Source: Gemmatimonas aurantiaca T-27
Lineage (GTDB): Bacteria; Gemmatimonadota; Gemmatimonadetes; Gemmatimonadales; Gemmatimonadaceae
Reading direction: 5' to 3'
Assembly (NCBI RefSeq): GCF_000010305.1
Contig: NC_012489.1
Span: 1,116,001 to 1,180,000 of the forward strand
Length of the DNA stretch: 64,000 nucleotides
Position numbers and translations under genes: made by a program. Positions 26,130-35,211 of the stretch are shown piece after piece. Numbering within the stretch: position 1 is the first letter of the stretch; each line of letters opens with the position of its first letter. The notes under the pieces are model-generated. The model was given only the letters and a program-made list of their open reading frames with translations, searched no databases and was not told where the DNA came from.

Positions 26130-27516
26130 CAAAATGACGGAATAGCCGCGCGCGCTCGTCGATGTCGTGGCGGTCCAGGTCGACCGCTTTCGCGGATGAC
26201 TCCCACAGGGCGAGTCCTTCCTCGATATCATCGACGATGCGCGCGCCGGCATCCGGCACATCGAATGCCTTGCCCACCTGCAGCAGATCGCCGCGGGTGA
26301 AATGATCGTCCTTGCCACGCACGGTCATCTGGTGCGTGCGTGTCCATGTGCCGCCCACAGCCCACGTGAGGTCATAGGCCGGCGCGAGTGACCAATGACC
26401 TGCGTCGTCCATCAGGAACGCGATGTTCTTGACGTGGTCGTCCTGGTTGCGTGCGGCGAGGTTGAACACCATGCGTCGGTACGCCTGATCGATGGCCGCC
26501 TGTCCGAGCTGCAGTGCCCGAATGGTGCGGAACCAGTCTTCGTACGAGAGCAGTTGGCGCACGTTGTAGTCGGTGTGTTCGAGCCCACCGAGTGTGTGCA
26601 TGTGGAGACGGGCCATCGGCTCGGTGCCCGCGGCAGCGAGTGTCGACACGGAGGTCTCCTGCTCGGCGGCCGTTGCCAGCGATACGCCACGCTGCACCCG
26701 ATCGAAGCGCCGTGTCATGAAGTGCGCGAAGTCGCGTTCGCGCAGCAGATGCGTCTCGCTCATGTCGATCCCCGCACGACGCGCCATCTGCGAGTAGGCA
26801 TATTCGATGCGCCCGTAGGGCTGCGGCTGGAAATTGCGCGTGACACTGTGGCCGCCTTCGCCGGCCGCCACGCCATCGAACTTGATCATCCAGTGTTCGT
26901 CGCCAACCGTGGCCGGCGCAAATCCCGAACGCACGCGGGTGACGGCACGGTTCCACAGAATGAGCGCTTTGGCGCGTGCCCCACCCGCTGTAGCCCCCAC
27001 CTGCATCATCTCGGGAATGGCCACGCTGGTGTCCCCTTCGATCACACGCCGCGCTTGCTCCACCAGCATGGAGATTTCGAGCGCTTCCTTCGTGGCATCG
27101 TTGCGCACGGCATCGATGGGCGGCGTGAACTCGAGCGCGCCCATTGCCCGCTGTCCGATGTACAGCAGGCGCTGCACGGGGCTCATGGCGTCCTGGGGAC
27201 GTCCGCGTTGTTCGAAGTAACGACGGATGACCGCATTGCCGTATGCGTCGGGCAGGCTGTCGGCGAGCACGCCCGGCAGACCCAGGAAAGCATCGGAGCG
27301 CGCGAGTTCGGGGAATGTGATCGGTCCGCGACGATGGAGTGGCAGATGACGCGGCGAGATCTCCAGGCCGGTGGTGCGAAAACCCTCCGTGTACTCGAAG
27401 ATGACCGTGCCGGTGGACGGATCTTCCGCCACCACGCCCACGTCATGTCCCCACAATCGCACCGTGGCGAGCGCCGCACCGGAGGCACGCCGAGCTGCAG
27501 TCCTCGCGCCGGTCAT
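26125..27516 (-). CDS. hipA: HipA-family serine/threonine kinase toxin
   Basis: 463 residues. HipA toxins phosphorylate an aminoacyl-tRNA synthetase or similar target and induce dormancy. The kinase core is visible: GATAGGARAKALI, EHWMIKF, the catalytic loop NLAARNQDDHVKNIAFL with Asp and Asn, and the metal-binding LAPAYDLTWAVG. The N-terminal subdomain contains GVLADSLPDAYG, as in other HipA proteins. Its ATG overlaps the hipB stop (27513-27516), so it is translationally coupled to the antitoxin. The pair is likely autoregulated through the operators at 27909-28022. Confidence 0.92.
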   Translation of the reverse strand: MTGARTAARRASGAALATVRLWGHDVGVVAEDPSTGTVIFEYTEGFRTTGLEISPRHLPLHRRGPITFPELARSDAFLGLPGVLADSLPDAYGNAVIRRYFEQRGRPQDAMSPVQRLLYIGQRAMGALEFTPPIDAVRNDATKEALEISMLVEQARRVIEGDTSVAIPEMMQVGATAGGARAKALILWNRAVTRVRSGFAPATVGDEHWMIKFDGVAAGEGGHSVTRNFQPQPYGRIEYAYSQMARRAGIDMSETHLLRERDFAHFMTRRFDRVQRGVSLATAAEQETSVSTLAAAGTEPMARLHMHTLGGLEHTDYNVRQLLSYEDWFRTIRALQLGQAAIDQAYRRMVFNLAARNQDDHVKNIAFLMDDAGHWSLAPAYDLTWAVGGTWTRTHQMTVRGKDDHFTRGDLLQVGKAFDVPDAGARIVDDIEEGLALWESSAKAVDLDRHDIDERARLFRHFA

Positions 27517-27884
27517 GGATCGCGGGCGCCGCGTTCACGTTCGGTGGCGGGGGTGCTATCGCGTGATGCGGAGGTCTTGCGCGGTCGGCTGGCCCGCTGT
27601 CGCACCTGTCCGCTCAGTGCCGCGAGTTGGATGGGCGAGAGCGTGGGCACCGGGAGGAAGGCCTCCAGTGCATCGAGGCGCCCCAGTGCCCGGAGTACCC
27701 GCACCACGGTTTCGAGCGTGGAGTTCTCTCCCGCCTCGAGCCGATTGATGGTGCGCGACGGGAGCCCGGATAGTCTGGCGACATCGATCACCCGCAGGTT
27801 CTGCTGCAAACGATATCCCCGGATCCGCTCGCCGAGCTCACCGAGTACATCCGGGGTGCTTGTTTCGTTGCCTATTCTGGACAT
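27513..27884 (-). CDS. hipB: HipB-like XRE antitoxin
   Basis: 123 residues. A helix-turn-helix covers about residues 14-72: LGERIRGYRLQQNLRVIDVA, LSGLPSRTINRLEAG, then TLETVVRVLRALG. The C-terminal tail (PRKTSASRDSTPATERERG) is disordered and charged, as is usual for antitoxins degraded by proteases. It binds HipA and represses the operon. It is the first gene of the hipBA operon. The AT-rich upstream island carries repeated GGCG-centred motifs. Confidence 0.9.
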   Translation of the reverse strand: MSRIGNETSTPDVLGELGERIRGYRLQQNLRVIDVARLSGLPSRTINRLEAGENSTLETVVRVLRALGRLDALEAFLPVPTLSPIQLAALSGQVRQRASRPRKTSASRDSTPATERERGARDP

Positions 27885-27908
27885 GGAATGCGACGTATAG
27901 GTTCCTTT

Positions 27909-28022
27909 GTCGCCATATATTCATTCAATGTGACTTTAATGGCGTATTTAGTCAATTGATGAATATGGCGACTTGTACGGCGCATTTTGCTGCAAGCAAA
28001 TCTTTATGCGACTTATGTGGCG
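27909..28022. promoter_or_regulatory. hipBA promoter island with repeated operator-like sites
   Basis: An AT-rich, low-GC stretch directly upstream of hipB. GTCGCCATAT (27909-27918) and ATATGGCGAC (27963-27972) form a perfect 10-bp inverted repeat. Further copies of the GGCG-centred motif occur at 27941 (aatggcgtattt), 27979 (acggcgcatttt) and 28019 (gtggcgcttt), and tgcgactt occurs near 28007. Iterated sites suit cooperative binding by the HipB dimer. This also marks a composition break against the GC-rich neighbours. Confidence 0.6.
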
Positions 28023-28024
28023 CT

Positions 28025-29260
28025 TTAATTGGTCTTTGATCGCAGAGCATCCGGGGTGTAGGACATCCACTCCACCGGCAGGGCGTCCGAGCCCAGAAAC
28101 TCTTTCACCAGCGGGGCAAAGGCCCACTCGCCGTTGTCGCTGTTGGTCATCAACACGAGGCACTGCTGCTGCCTGGCGAAGCACACCATCAGCGTTTGTG
28201 CACCGTCACCGTGCCCTTGTTTGAAGAAGCCCGGGCCGTGCGGGGTGGTGGTCATCAGCCCCCATCCCAGCCCATAGGCCACACCCAGGCGCTTGGCCTC
28301 CGCGTTGGTACCGGTGTCACCAGGCATGGGGAATTCATGCTGGGTGTTCGGCACGATCTGCGGACGCAGCATCTCGGCGCGTGTGCGCTCACCGAGCACC
28401 CGCCCCTGCATCAATGCGATCCCGAAGTGTGCGAGATCTTCGGCGGTGGAGACCATCGACCCTGCCGCACGGGCTGGTGAGCGTCGCGTGGCGGCGAGAA
28501 ACTGCTCCTCTTTGCCGAACCGATCTGCCATGCGCTCGGTGAACGGTGCACGATGAATCATCGTCGTGCTCGACATGCCGAGTGGCTGCAGAAGCTGTTG
28601 CTCCATGAGCACCTCGAGCTTCTGGCCTTCGCGCTGTTCGATGACGAGCTGCAGGATGTTGAGCCCATCACCCGAGTAGCGATACGCCGTGCCCGGCTCA
28701 TGGTGCAACTGCATGCGTCCATCGGGCTCGAGGAAGGCAAAGTTGGCCAGCCCCGATGAGTGACTGAGCAGCATGCGCGGCGTGACGTGTGCCCAGCGTG
28801 GATCCTTCACCAAGGCGCTCGCGCTCTCCTTGTAGGCCGGCACCTGGTCGAGCGGCGTCTGAAGCAGTGCGACGACCGGCGTATCGAGCGGCAGGCGTCC
28901 ACGTTCCACCAATTGCATGGCATAGGCGGCAAACACGCCCTTGGTGATGGACGCTGCCCACAGGATGGAGCCCGTGGTGAGTGGGCGATCGGGGGCTTTG
29001 TTCTGCAGGCCGTACGCGGCACTCCACGCAAGACGGCCACCGTTCACGACGGCAATCTGCAACCCGGTGATGTGGTGTTGCGCCACGAGCGTACGCACGA
29101 GCGAGTCGGCACGGGTGACGCTGAGTGTGGAGCCATCGAGGCGGCGCACGGTGCTGTCGCTATGGAAATGACTGCCATGGTGATCGACACGCGGCGAACC
29201 GACGTCCGTCATGGCGAGCAGTGTCATCGCCCCAATGTGCAGTGCCATCGTCGGGATCAT
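28025..29260 (-). CDS. Class C beta-lactamase-like serine hydrolase, exported
   Basis: About 411 residues from the ATG at 29260; a GTG at 29299 would add 13 residues. A hydrophobic N-terminus suggests export. Catalytic signatures are SITK (the S-x-x-K motif), the Tyr-containing YRYSGDG, and a late GHGDGAQ block in place of the KTG triad. This is the beta-lactamase/D-aminopeptidase/esterase superfamily (Pfam Beta-lactamase). Substrates range from peptidoglycan peptides to esters, so antibiotic hydrolysis should not be assumed. It is followed by the hipBA operator island. Confidence 0.85.
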   Translation of the reverse strand: MIPTMALHIGAMTLLAMTDVGSPRVDHHGSHFHSDSTVRRLDGSTLSVTRADSLVRTLVAQHHITGLQIAVVNGGRLAWSAAYGLQNKAPDRPLTTGSILWAASITKGVFAAYAMQLVERGRLPLDTPVVALLQTPLDQVPAYKESASALVKDPRWAHVTPRMLLSHSSGLANFAFLEPDGRMQLHHEPGTAYRYSGDGLNILQLVIEQREGQKLEVLMEQQLLQPLGMSSTTMIHRAPFTERMADRFGKEEQFLAATRRSPARAAGSMVSTAEDLAHFGIALMQGRVLGERTRAEMLRPQIVPNTQHEFPMPGDTGTNAEAKRLGVAYGLGWGLMTTTPHGPGFFKQGHGDGAQTLMVCFARQQQCLVLMTNSDNGEWAFAPLVKEFLGSDALPVEWMSYTPDALRSKTN

Positions 29261-29396
29261 TCCTGGTCGCTTGAGGAGGTTGTGTCTCTCTACGACCACG
29301 CGGGATCGGCTGTTTCACCGATACGGCGCCCTGCAAGACCCGTGATGCCATATTGACCATCGTCGGTGAAATCCCGACGGCGGACGGTGGCACCAA

Positions 29397-30641
29397 CTAG
29401 TGTCCGGCCCCTACCCGCACGCCACCGATCCACACCGAGTGTTGCTTTCGGATGTTGCTGATGCGTTCCAGTGGTGATGCGTCGAGTACCACGAAGTCGG
29501 CCACCTTGCCCGCTTCGAGTGTGCCGAGATCCGCGTCGAGCTTGAGGCAGCGTGCGGCATCACGTGTGGCGCTCTGCAGGGCCTGGGTCGGCGTGAGGCC
29601 GGCGTCCACCATCATCTCGATTTCCATGAGCTCGAAATAGCCCTGGAAACGTCCCACCGGGCCGGTGTCGGTACCCATCGCAATCGGTACACCGGCCTGG
29701 TGCAGCGCCTTCATGTTGCGCATGGCGAGAGGCAACTGCGCTTTGTAGCGCTGTGCACTCGCACTGGTGCGTGTGGCTTCCTGTCGGGCCGGCTGCTGCG
29801 CGGTGGCCATCCATTCCCGATTGGCATGCGCCAGGAACAGCGAGTCCTTGAAAAACGGCGGTGTGCTTTCGTACACGAACGTGGAAACTTCGCGCATCAG
29901 CGTGGGTGAGTAACACACCTTCGACTGCACGAGCTGGCGCGTGAAATCGGCGTCGACGGCCTTGTCACGCACACTGTGGGCGATGTAGTCGGCCCCGGCC
30001 GCGAGCAGATCCTTGGCATCGTCGAGATAGTAGAGATGCACCGCGACACGCAGCCCACGCGCGTGAGCCGCATCGATCACGGCGCGATAGATCTCGGGTT
30101 TCATCTTGGGCGCCGTGCCGAGGTTGTCGTCGACGCGAATCTTCACGATATCGACTTTCCGATCGGCCACGGCAGCGACCTGCGCGCGCGCATCATCGGG
30201 TGATGATGGGTTGAGCACCGGTCCGGCGACATACACACGGGCGTGAGATGGAGCGGTGGTGCGTTGGGCATCGCGGGCGGCGAACACGTCGGGCGATTCA
30301 TCGCCGAGTGAGTAGACGGTGGTCACGCCGTACGCCGCGTAGGTGCGCAGATTGGCAACACTCGAGGCGTGTCCGTGGGCGTTGATGAGCCCGGGGATGA
30401 TCACCTTGCCGGCGAGCGGCACACGTTCGGCGTTTGCCGGGATGGTCACCCGCGCGGCGGGGCCGGCGGCGACGATGCGTCCGTCACGCACGAGCAGTGT
30501 GGCGTTGGTGACGGGGGTACGGCCGGTGCCATCGATGAGAGTGGCACCGGTGAAAGCGCGGGGGACCGGCTGGGCCACTGCGAGCGCAGGAAGCACTGCG
30601 GCAACACCGCACACGCGGAGAAGGCGGGAGGTCAAGGACAT
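29397..30641 (-). CDS. Exported amidohydrolase (imidazolonepropionase-like)
   Basis: 414 residues. A signal peptide ends near ALAVAQ. The composite amidohydrolase layout is visible: the N-terminal small domain (FTGATLIDGTGRTPVTNATLLVRDGRIVAAG-like, shown in parts), the metal motif INAHGHA, YYLDDAKDLLAAGADYIAHS with His, and the late GTDTGPVG aspartate. Exported members of this family hydrolyse dipeptides or cyclic amides. Its gene follows the M14 peptidase gene by 59 bases on the same strand, with a hairpin between. Confidence 0.88.
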   Translation of the reverse strand: MSLTSRLLRVCGVAAVLPALAVAQPVPRAFTGATLIDGTGRTPVTNATLLVRDGRIVAAGPAARVTIPANAERVPLAGKVIIPGLINAHGHASSVANLRTYAAYGVTTVYSLGDESPDVFAARDAQRTTAPSHARVYVAGPVLNPSSPDDARAQVAAVADRKVDIVKIRVDDNLGTAPKMKPEIYRAVIDAAHARGLRVAVHLYYLDDAKDLLAAGADYIAHSVRDKAVDADFTRQLVQSKVCYSPTLMREVSTFVYESTPPFFKDSLFLAHANREWMATAQQPARQEATRTSASAQRYKAQLPLAMRNMKALHQAGVPIAMGTDTGPVGRFQGYFELMEIEMMVDAGLTPTQALQSATRDAARCLKLDADLGTLEAGKVADFVVLDASPLERISNIRKQHSVWIGGVRVGAGH

Positions 30642-30652
30642 GAAACGAGTTT

Positions 30653-30691
30653 AGCGAAAGAACACCCGAGATAGCGAGGTGCTCTTTCGCT
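30653..30691 (-). terminator. Terminator of the M14 peptidase gene
   Basis: A 14-bp stem (agcgaaagaacacc / ggtgctctttcgct) with an 11-nt loop lies just past the minus-strand M14 stop. On the minus RNA the single imperfect pair is a G-U wobble. No long U-run follows, so it may be partly leaky into the downstream amidohydrolase. Confidence 0.6.
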
Positions 30692-30699
30692 AGTGGGGA

Positions 30700-33417
30700 T
30701 CACCGGTACAATCCGTTGAACAGGAACTTGAACGTGCCATGCGGTTGCGCACGCTGGGTGATTTGCGGGCCGTACAGCAGCACACGCCCCTGACCAACCT
30801 TGGCTTCCACGCCGGCCACGCCCTTGTCGAGCAGCTCCTGTCCCCATGCCCAGCCACTGCGCAGCGGGGTGGTGCCTTCGAACCAGGCAATGGGTCGTAC
30901 ACCGCGTGATGCGGCATCGGCGCCCAGGGTGAACACCGGGCTCGCATCGAAGAACACATCGGCCTGGCCCGGCATACCGAAGGCGGCTGCGGCGGTGGTA
31001 TCGACCTTCACGCGCAGCACACTGCCTGGCACGTAGAACTGTGTGCGCGGATAGGGCGTGCCGTCCTTCGCGAGGTGATTGCCGACGGGCAATTGCAGGA
31101 ATGCTGCGAGATTCACCGCCGAATTGCCGATGGCGACCACGGTGCCACCTTGTTCGATGAACGCCTTGAGTGCGGGCAGGCTCTTGTCCACGTTCATCCG
31201 ACCGAACTGCCCCTTGAATTCGGCCGGCAGATTGGCCGGTTCGTCGAGCACACCGCCACTACCACCACCACGGCTCGCTGCCTGCACACCGGGAATCGCA
31301 CCGTCCACGAACACCAGTGCATCGTACTTCGTCCGTAGATTGCCGGCGTCGATCTCGGGTGCAAACACACGCGAGAACGAATAGTTGAACTGCTCGAGAA
31401 TCCAACGTGCCCAACCCGATGGCATCGAGCCGCCATAGGTGTCCCAAAGTCCTATGCGCGCGGCACGCAGTGGTGTGGTGGCCGTGGGCGCCGACGTTGC
31501 ACCTGTGGCGTTCACGCCAAGTTCTGTCGCGGCGGTGCGCAACACATTCAACGCGGCGCTGCTGGCCGGTATCCAGAACGCACCGGCCGGCAGCGCGGTG
31601 GCATTGGCGCCCGCGCCGACGGTCACGGCCTGCGTAGCGCGTGCCACTGATACCTTGGCGGCCAGCAGGCGATTCACGACGGTGAATGCATCGTTCACGC
31701 GCGGATCGATCCAGTAGCCTTTCGCGCCCGTGCTCACCGTGCCGGCCGGCGGTGCGACGTTCCAATCCGTCACGTTGGTGAATGGTCCGCTGAATGGCTC
31801 GAGCAGGCGATCGAAACGAATGCCCATCTGATACGCCCATGTCCACCCGGCGTTGTCATACGGCGGTGTTGGTGGTGAGCCCGGATACGGGAACACATCC
31901 GGGTGCACCTGCGGTTCGAACATGTCGATCACATGCGGCCGGAATGCCTGCGCCGTCTGCACCACGAACGAACCGGTGGGATACGATTTGCCGTTCACGG
32001 TGAACGCCTGCGTGGCGCGCTGCACGGTGATGCCGGTTTCGCGCAGGCCATTGATGAACTTGATAGCCGTGAGGAAATCGGGCTGATCACTCGGAATGAT
32101 GTACCCGCGCGGATCGCGGTAGTCGGGCGCGTGCTGGGCGGCCCAGATGAGTGAGTCGGCGCCCTTCACCCGCTTGGCCACTTCGGCATCGCGCCGCGGG
32201 TTGGGCGTCCAGGTGTCGCGACCACCGCGCTCGATGGAGTTCTTGCCCATGCGGTAGATGTTGAACAACAGGTTCTCGCGCAGGCGCGACGCGTGATCGA
32301 GCACGGCGCGATTGAGCGACACCGAATAGTCCACCGACTGACGCAGATGCCATAGCTGCGGCGCCACGGGCAGGGCCATATCACCGCGCGGAATCTGCCG
32401 ATCGGCGATGAGTGGAATGCGCATCGGTGTGGGACTGCCGATCATCTCCGTCAGCACCGCGATGGTGTTGTGGAACGTGGCCGTATTGCGGATGCCGCCG
32501 TTCCACCAGCCGTCGTACGGTGCGCCATTGCGCATGGTGGCACCGGGCTTGCCCTCGATGGCCAACCGCGAGTGCATCGCGGTGCCCAGCGCCTGGATGC
32601 CCAGCAGCATCGACGGGTCGAGATTGTAGTTGTACGGATCGCGGAACGGTGGCGAATACACGACCGTGCCGGCCGGCGCGCTCTGATGGTGATTGTAGAG
32701 CAGTTGCGGGAACCATTCATGGTACAGCGCACGATTGATGTTCTCCGTCTCCTTCTGCGTGGAGGTGAAGAACTCACGGTTGTTGTCGTGGCCGATGTAC
32801 TTCTGATACAGGCGCGGCAGCCCCGTCAGCGTGCGTTCCTTGGGATCGCTGGTGCGCATGTACCAGTTGGCCACCAGATCGTTGCCATCCGGGTTGGCAT
32901 GCACGAACAGGATGATGACGTCGTCGAGAAACCGCATGGTCTCGGCGTCGGTGCGGCTGGCCATCTGGTACACGGTCTCGCCAAGCTGCTGCGCGCCCAG
33001 TGTTTCGGTGGCGTGCAGGCCTCCATCGATCCACACGATGGCCTTGCCTTCCTTGGCCAGGGCGCGTGCTTCGTCGTCGGTCAGGTTCTCGGCCTTCGCG
33101 AGGCGTTCAGCGATCTGCCGATAGCGCTCGAGATTGCGATGGTTTTCCGGCGATGTGATGATGGCCATCAACTGGTCGCGGCCTTCGGTGGTCTTGCCCA
33201 TCACGCGCAGCTTTACACGCGGTGATTGCTGCTCGAGCGTGCGCCAGTAGCTGCTGATCTGCTGGTAATTGGCGAGGAAGTAGTCGTCGCCATAGTTGGC
33301 GCCGAAGGCTTCCTTGGGCGTGGTGATGCGACCCTGGGCTTGAACCTGAGCCGGTGCGGCAGCACCGAGGAGAGACGCCAGTGACAGAGCGGTCAGCGGG
33401 GCGAAGACACGACGCAT
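30700..33417 (-). CDS. M14-family zinc carboxypeptidase, exported
   Basis: 905 residues from the ATG at 33417 (an upstream ATG at 33441 adds 8 residues). A signal peptide ends near QVQAQG. The M14 peptidase domain (about 45-350) has the zinc motif HATE in GGLHATETLG, NPDGND, and a later His in LYNHHQSAPAGTV. The C-terminal half resembles the accessory domain of large exported M14 proteins, with a class I glutamine amidotransferase-like stretch (GLWDTYGGSMPSGW, then ALVFVDGAIPG). It probably digests extracellular peptides. It is followed by the hairpin at 30653. Confidence 0.9.
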   Translation of the reverse strand: MRRVFAPLTALSLASLLGAAAPAQVQAQGRITTPKEAFGANYGDDYFLANYQQISSYWRTLEQQSPRVKLRVMGKTTEGRDQLMAIITSPENHRNLERYRQIAERLAKAENLTDDEARALAKEGKAIVWIDGGLHATETLGAQQLGETVYQMASRTDAETMRFLDDVIILFVHANPDGNDLVANWYMRTSDPKERTLTGLPRLYQKYIGHDNNREFFTSTQKETENINRALYHEWFPQLLYNHHQSAPAGTVVYSPPFRDPYNYNLDPSMLLGIQALGTAMHSRLAIEGKPGATMRNGAPYDGWWNGGIRNTATFHNTIAVLTEMIGSPTPMRIPLIADRQIPRGDMALPVAPQLWHLRQSVDYSVSLNRAVLDHASRLRENLLFNIYRMGKNSIERGGRDTWTPNPRRDAEVAKRVKGADSLIWAAQHAPDYRDPRGYIIPSDQPDFLTAIKFINGLRETGITVQRATQAFTVNGKSYPTGSFVVQTAQAFRPHVIDMFEPQVHPDVFPYPGSPPTPPYDNAGWTWAYQMGIRFDRLLEPFSGPFTNVTDWNVAPPAGTVSTGAKGYWIDPRVNDAFTVVNRLLAAKVSVARATQAVTVGAGANATALPAGAFWIPASSAALNVLRTAATELGVNATGATSAPTATTPLRAARIGLWDTYGGSMPSGWARWILEQFNYSFSRVFAPEIDAGNLRTKYDALVFVDGAIPGVQAASRGGGSGGVLDEPANLPAEFKGQFGRMNVDKSLPALKAFIEQGGTVVAIGNSAVNLAAFLQLPVGNHLAKDGTPYPRTQFYVPGSVLRVKVDTTAAAAFGMPGQADVFFDASPVFTLGADAASRGVRPIAWFEGTTPLRSGWAWGQELLDKGVAGVEAKVGQGRVLLYGPQITQRAQPHGTFKFLFNGLYR

Positions 33418-33496
33418 CGTGGGGCGGGGCAGAGGACACATGCAGTGGACCTGCCCAAACTACGATTGGGGCCCTGGTCTCGCGAACCCAGAGGGG

Positions 33497-34465
33497 TCAG
33501 CGGAGATCGTGCGGACAGAAGGCGTTGCCGTGACTCTCCGAGGGAACGCGCTTCGGCTTGCGCCCTTCGGGGTACGGAGTCTTCACCTCGAGGCGCAGGT
33601 GCACCGGGCTGCTCACCGCGCGTGTGTTCCGGATGGCCACCACCGATGAATCGGTCATCACGCAGGAGCGCGCACGATAGGCCTGCCGGTAGTTGGCACA
33701 ATTGGCATTCAGAATGCCGAATTTCATGGCGGATGAGGCATTGGGTGCGAGGGCGGGCTCGGACAGCAGATGCACGTAGGTGAGTCCGGCCGGCGGACGC
33801 CAGGACCGTAGTTCACCCGGAGCCAGCATGATCTGTGTTTCGTACGGACGATTGCGGGCGATCGCGTCCGGGGTATCCACGGCGTCTTCCACCACCACAC
33901 GGACTGCCACGTCGCAATCGCCGGCCTGTACCCGCAGGTGTGTCTCCCCCACGGCACGCGCAACGATTCGCCCGTCGCGTAACGCGGCGACGCTGGTATC
34001 AGCCATGGTGGCCACACCGGCGACCTGGTACACCGGGACACGCTGTGCGGTGAGCGCACCGATGCTGTACTCCGTGGGTGCGTCGCCCAACTGCAGCACC
34101 ACCGCCGGCATGGCCTGCACCGTGGCGATGGGGCGACAGAGCACGGTGAAAGTTCTCGAGGCGCTGCCGCTGCGTGCTTCCACCTGCAGATCGCCCGTGG
34201 TCTGGCAGTCCACCTTGCCACTGTCGCTCAGTGCCATGTCCGTGTTGCTGCCCGCGCTGCCCACCCGGCGCCACTGCACCGGTGCATTCTCCAGCACCGA
34301 CCCGTTGCGTGTGCGCACCACCGCGGGGAGTGGAGTGGGACGCTGCGTATTGACCACCACCGTGTCGGAATCGGTGACGGTGGTCGTGATGCGCGCGGGC
34401 GTAGCATCGCAGGCCGCGAGGACAATCACCAGCGTGAGCAACAGGGTACTGCGGGAGTGGCACAT
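33497..34465 (-). CDS. Lipoprotein with Ig-like repeats
   Basis: 322 residues. The lipobox is LAAC. The mature sequence is beta-rich, with NTQRPTPLPAVVRTRNGSVLE and ADTSVAALRDGRIVARAVGETHLRV, both in the style of bacterial Ig-like (Big) domains. The 'A.V...R...A..VG.T.L.V' pattern is typical. Several cysteines (VDCQTTG, VLCRPI, AGDCDV) could form disulfides. No catalytic motif. It follows the DUF4287 gene on the same strand. Confidence 0.65.
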   Translation of the reverse strand: MCHSRSTLLLTLVIVLAACDATPARITTTVTDSDTVVVNTQRPTPLPAVVRTRNGSVLENAPVQWRRVGSAGSNTDMALSDSGKVDCQTTGDLQVEARSGSASRTFTVLCRPIATVQAMPAVVLQLGDAPTEYSIGALTAQRVPVYQVAGVATMADTSVAALRDGRIVARAVGETHLRVQAGDCDVAVRVVVEDAVDTPDAIARNRPYETQIMLAPGELRSWRPPAGLTYVHLLSEPALAPNASSAMKFGILNANCANYRQAYRARSCVMTDSSVVAIRNTRAVSSPVHLRLEVKTPYPEGRKPKRVPSESHGNAFCPHDLR

Positions 34466-34489
34466 GGCACGCCTTGGAGAAAGGACTGC

Positions 34490-35083
34490 TCAGGCGCCCT
34501 CGTAGGCGAGGGCGATCCACGCGATCAGTTCATCGTCGACCTGCGATACATCGGTCACTCGCACCTTGTACTGACACATCTGCCCGGCAGGCAGCTCCTC
34601 CAGTCGATCCTGGGCTTGCAGACCGCGCACATTGAGACCCACTTCGACTCGCGAATTGGTCGCCGGTCCGATCATGCAGAATTGTTTGCTGCGCCGATAG
34701 CTCACGTAGGATTTTTTCGGCGACGATTCGAATGCCCCGAGCGTGTGCATGCGGACCAGCAGCGCGTCGTGAATGGGCCGAAGTGCGGTCTTGGCTCCAC
34801 TGTAGAGCGCGTCGAGCACGTCGGACGGGACGCTTTCCGCGCGGTCCGTCGAGGGTGCCCGAGCGCTACTGGCCGTTCCTGCGACAGCCAGTTGTTTCAC
34901 CGTGTGCACCACCGTGTTGGCGTCTCCATGGCCCATGCCCAGGCTGGTCTTGAGCATGTTCACGCACTCACCGTGTTTGGTGAGACCACTGGCCTGCACA
35001 ATGGCCTGGAGTTCTGCCAGCGTTTTCCCCGTGCGCTTCTCGATATTCGCCAGTTGGGTGGCCAGGGCTTTGTCGACGTCCAT
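34490..35083 (-). CDS. DUF4287/DUF5655 domain protein
   Basis: 197 residues from the ATG at 35083; a longer frame to 35458 runs into the PEP-CTERM gene region and is not used. The N-terminal part is DUF4287: IEKRTGKTLAELQAIV, then LGMGHGDANTVVHTV. The C-terminal part is DUF5655: KTALRPIHDALLVRMHTLG, then KKSYVSYRRSKQFCMIGP, then VTDVSQVDDELIAWIALAYE. Both are small alpha/beta domains of unknown function. It is cytoplasmic (no signal). Confidence 0.85.
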   Translation of the reverse strand: MDVDKALATQLANIEKRTGKTLAELQAIVQASGLTKHGECVNMLKTSLGMGHGDANTVVHTVKQLAVAGTASSARAPSTDRAESVPSDVLDALYSGAKTALRPIHDALLVRMHTLGAFESSPKKSYVSYRRSKQFCMIGPATNSRVEVGLNVRGLQAQDRLEELPAGQMCQYKVRVTDVSQVDDELIAWIALAYEGA

Positions 35084-35125
35084 GGATGTCTTCCCTACGC
35101 AGTTGGGTGTGGGCGCAAAAAAAGA

Positions 35126-35161
35126 GCGGGGCATCACCTCATCGAGAAGGTGGTGCCCCGC
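35126..35161 (-). terminator. Rho-independent terminator of the PEP-CTERM gene
   Basis: A 14-bp stem (gcggggcatcacct / aggtggtgccccgc) with one imperfect pair and an 8-nt loop. On the minus strand it is followed by tctttttttt (complement of aaaaaaaaga at 35117-35125), a textbook U-tract. Confidence 0.88.
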
Positions 35162-35211
35162 TGCACAATGCTCAACAAATCCTGTCGTGCGGCTTGTCTG
35201 CCGCCGGCGGA

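Noticed and set aside
28025-29260. Calling the serine hydrolase an AmpC beta-lactamase
   Set aside because: Only superfamily motifs (SxxK, YSG) are seen; the KTG block is replaced by GHGDG, so esterase or peptidase activity is as likely.
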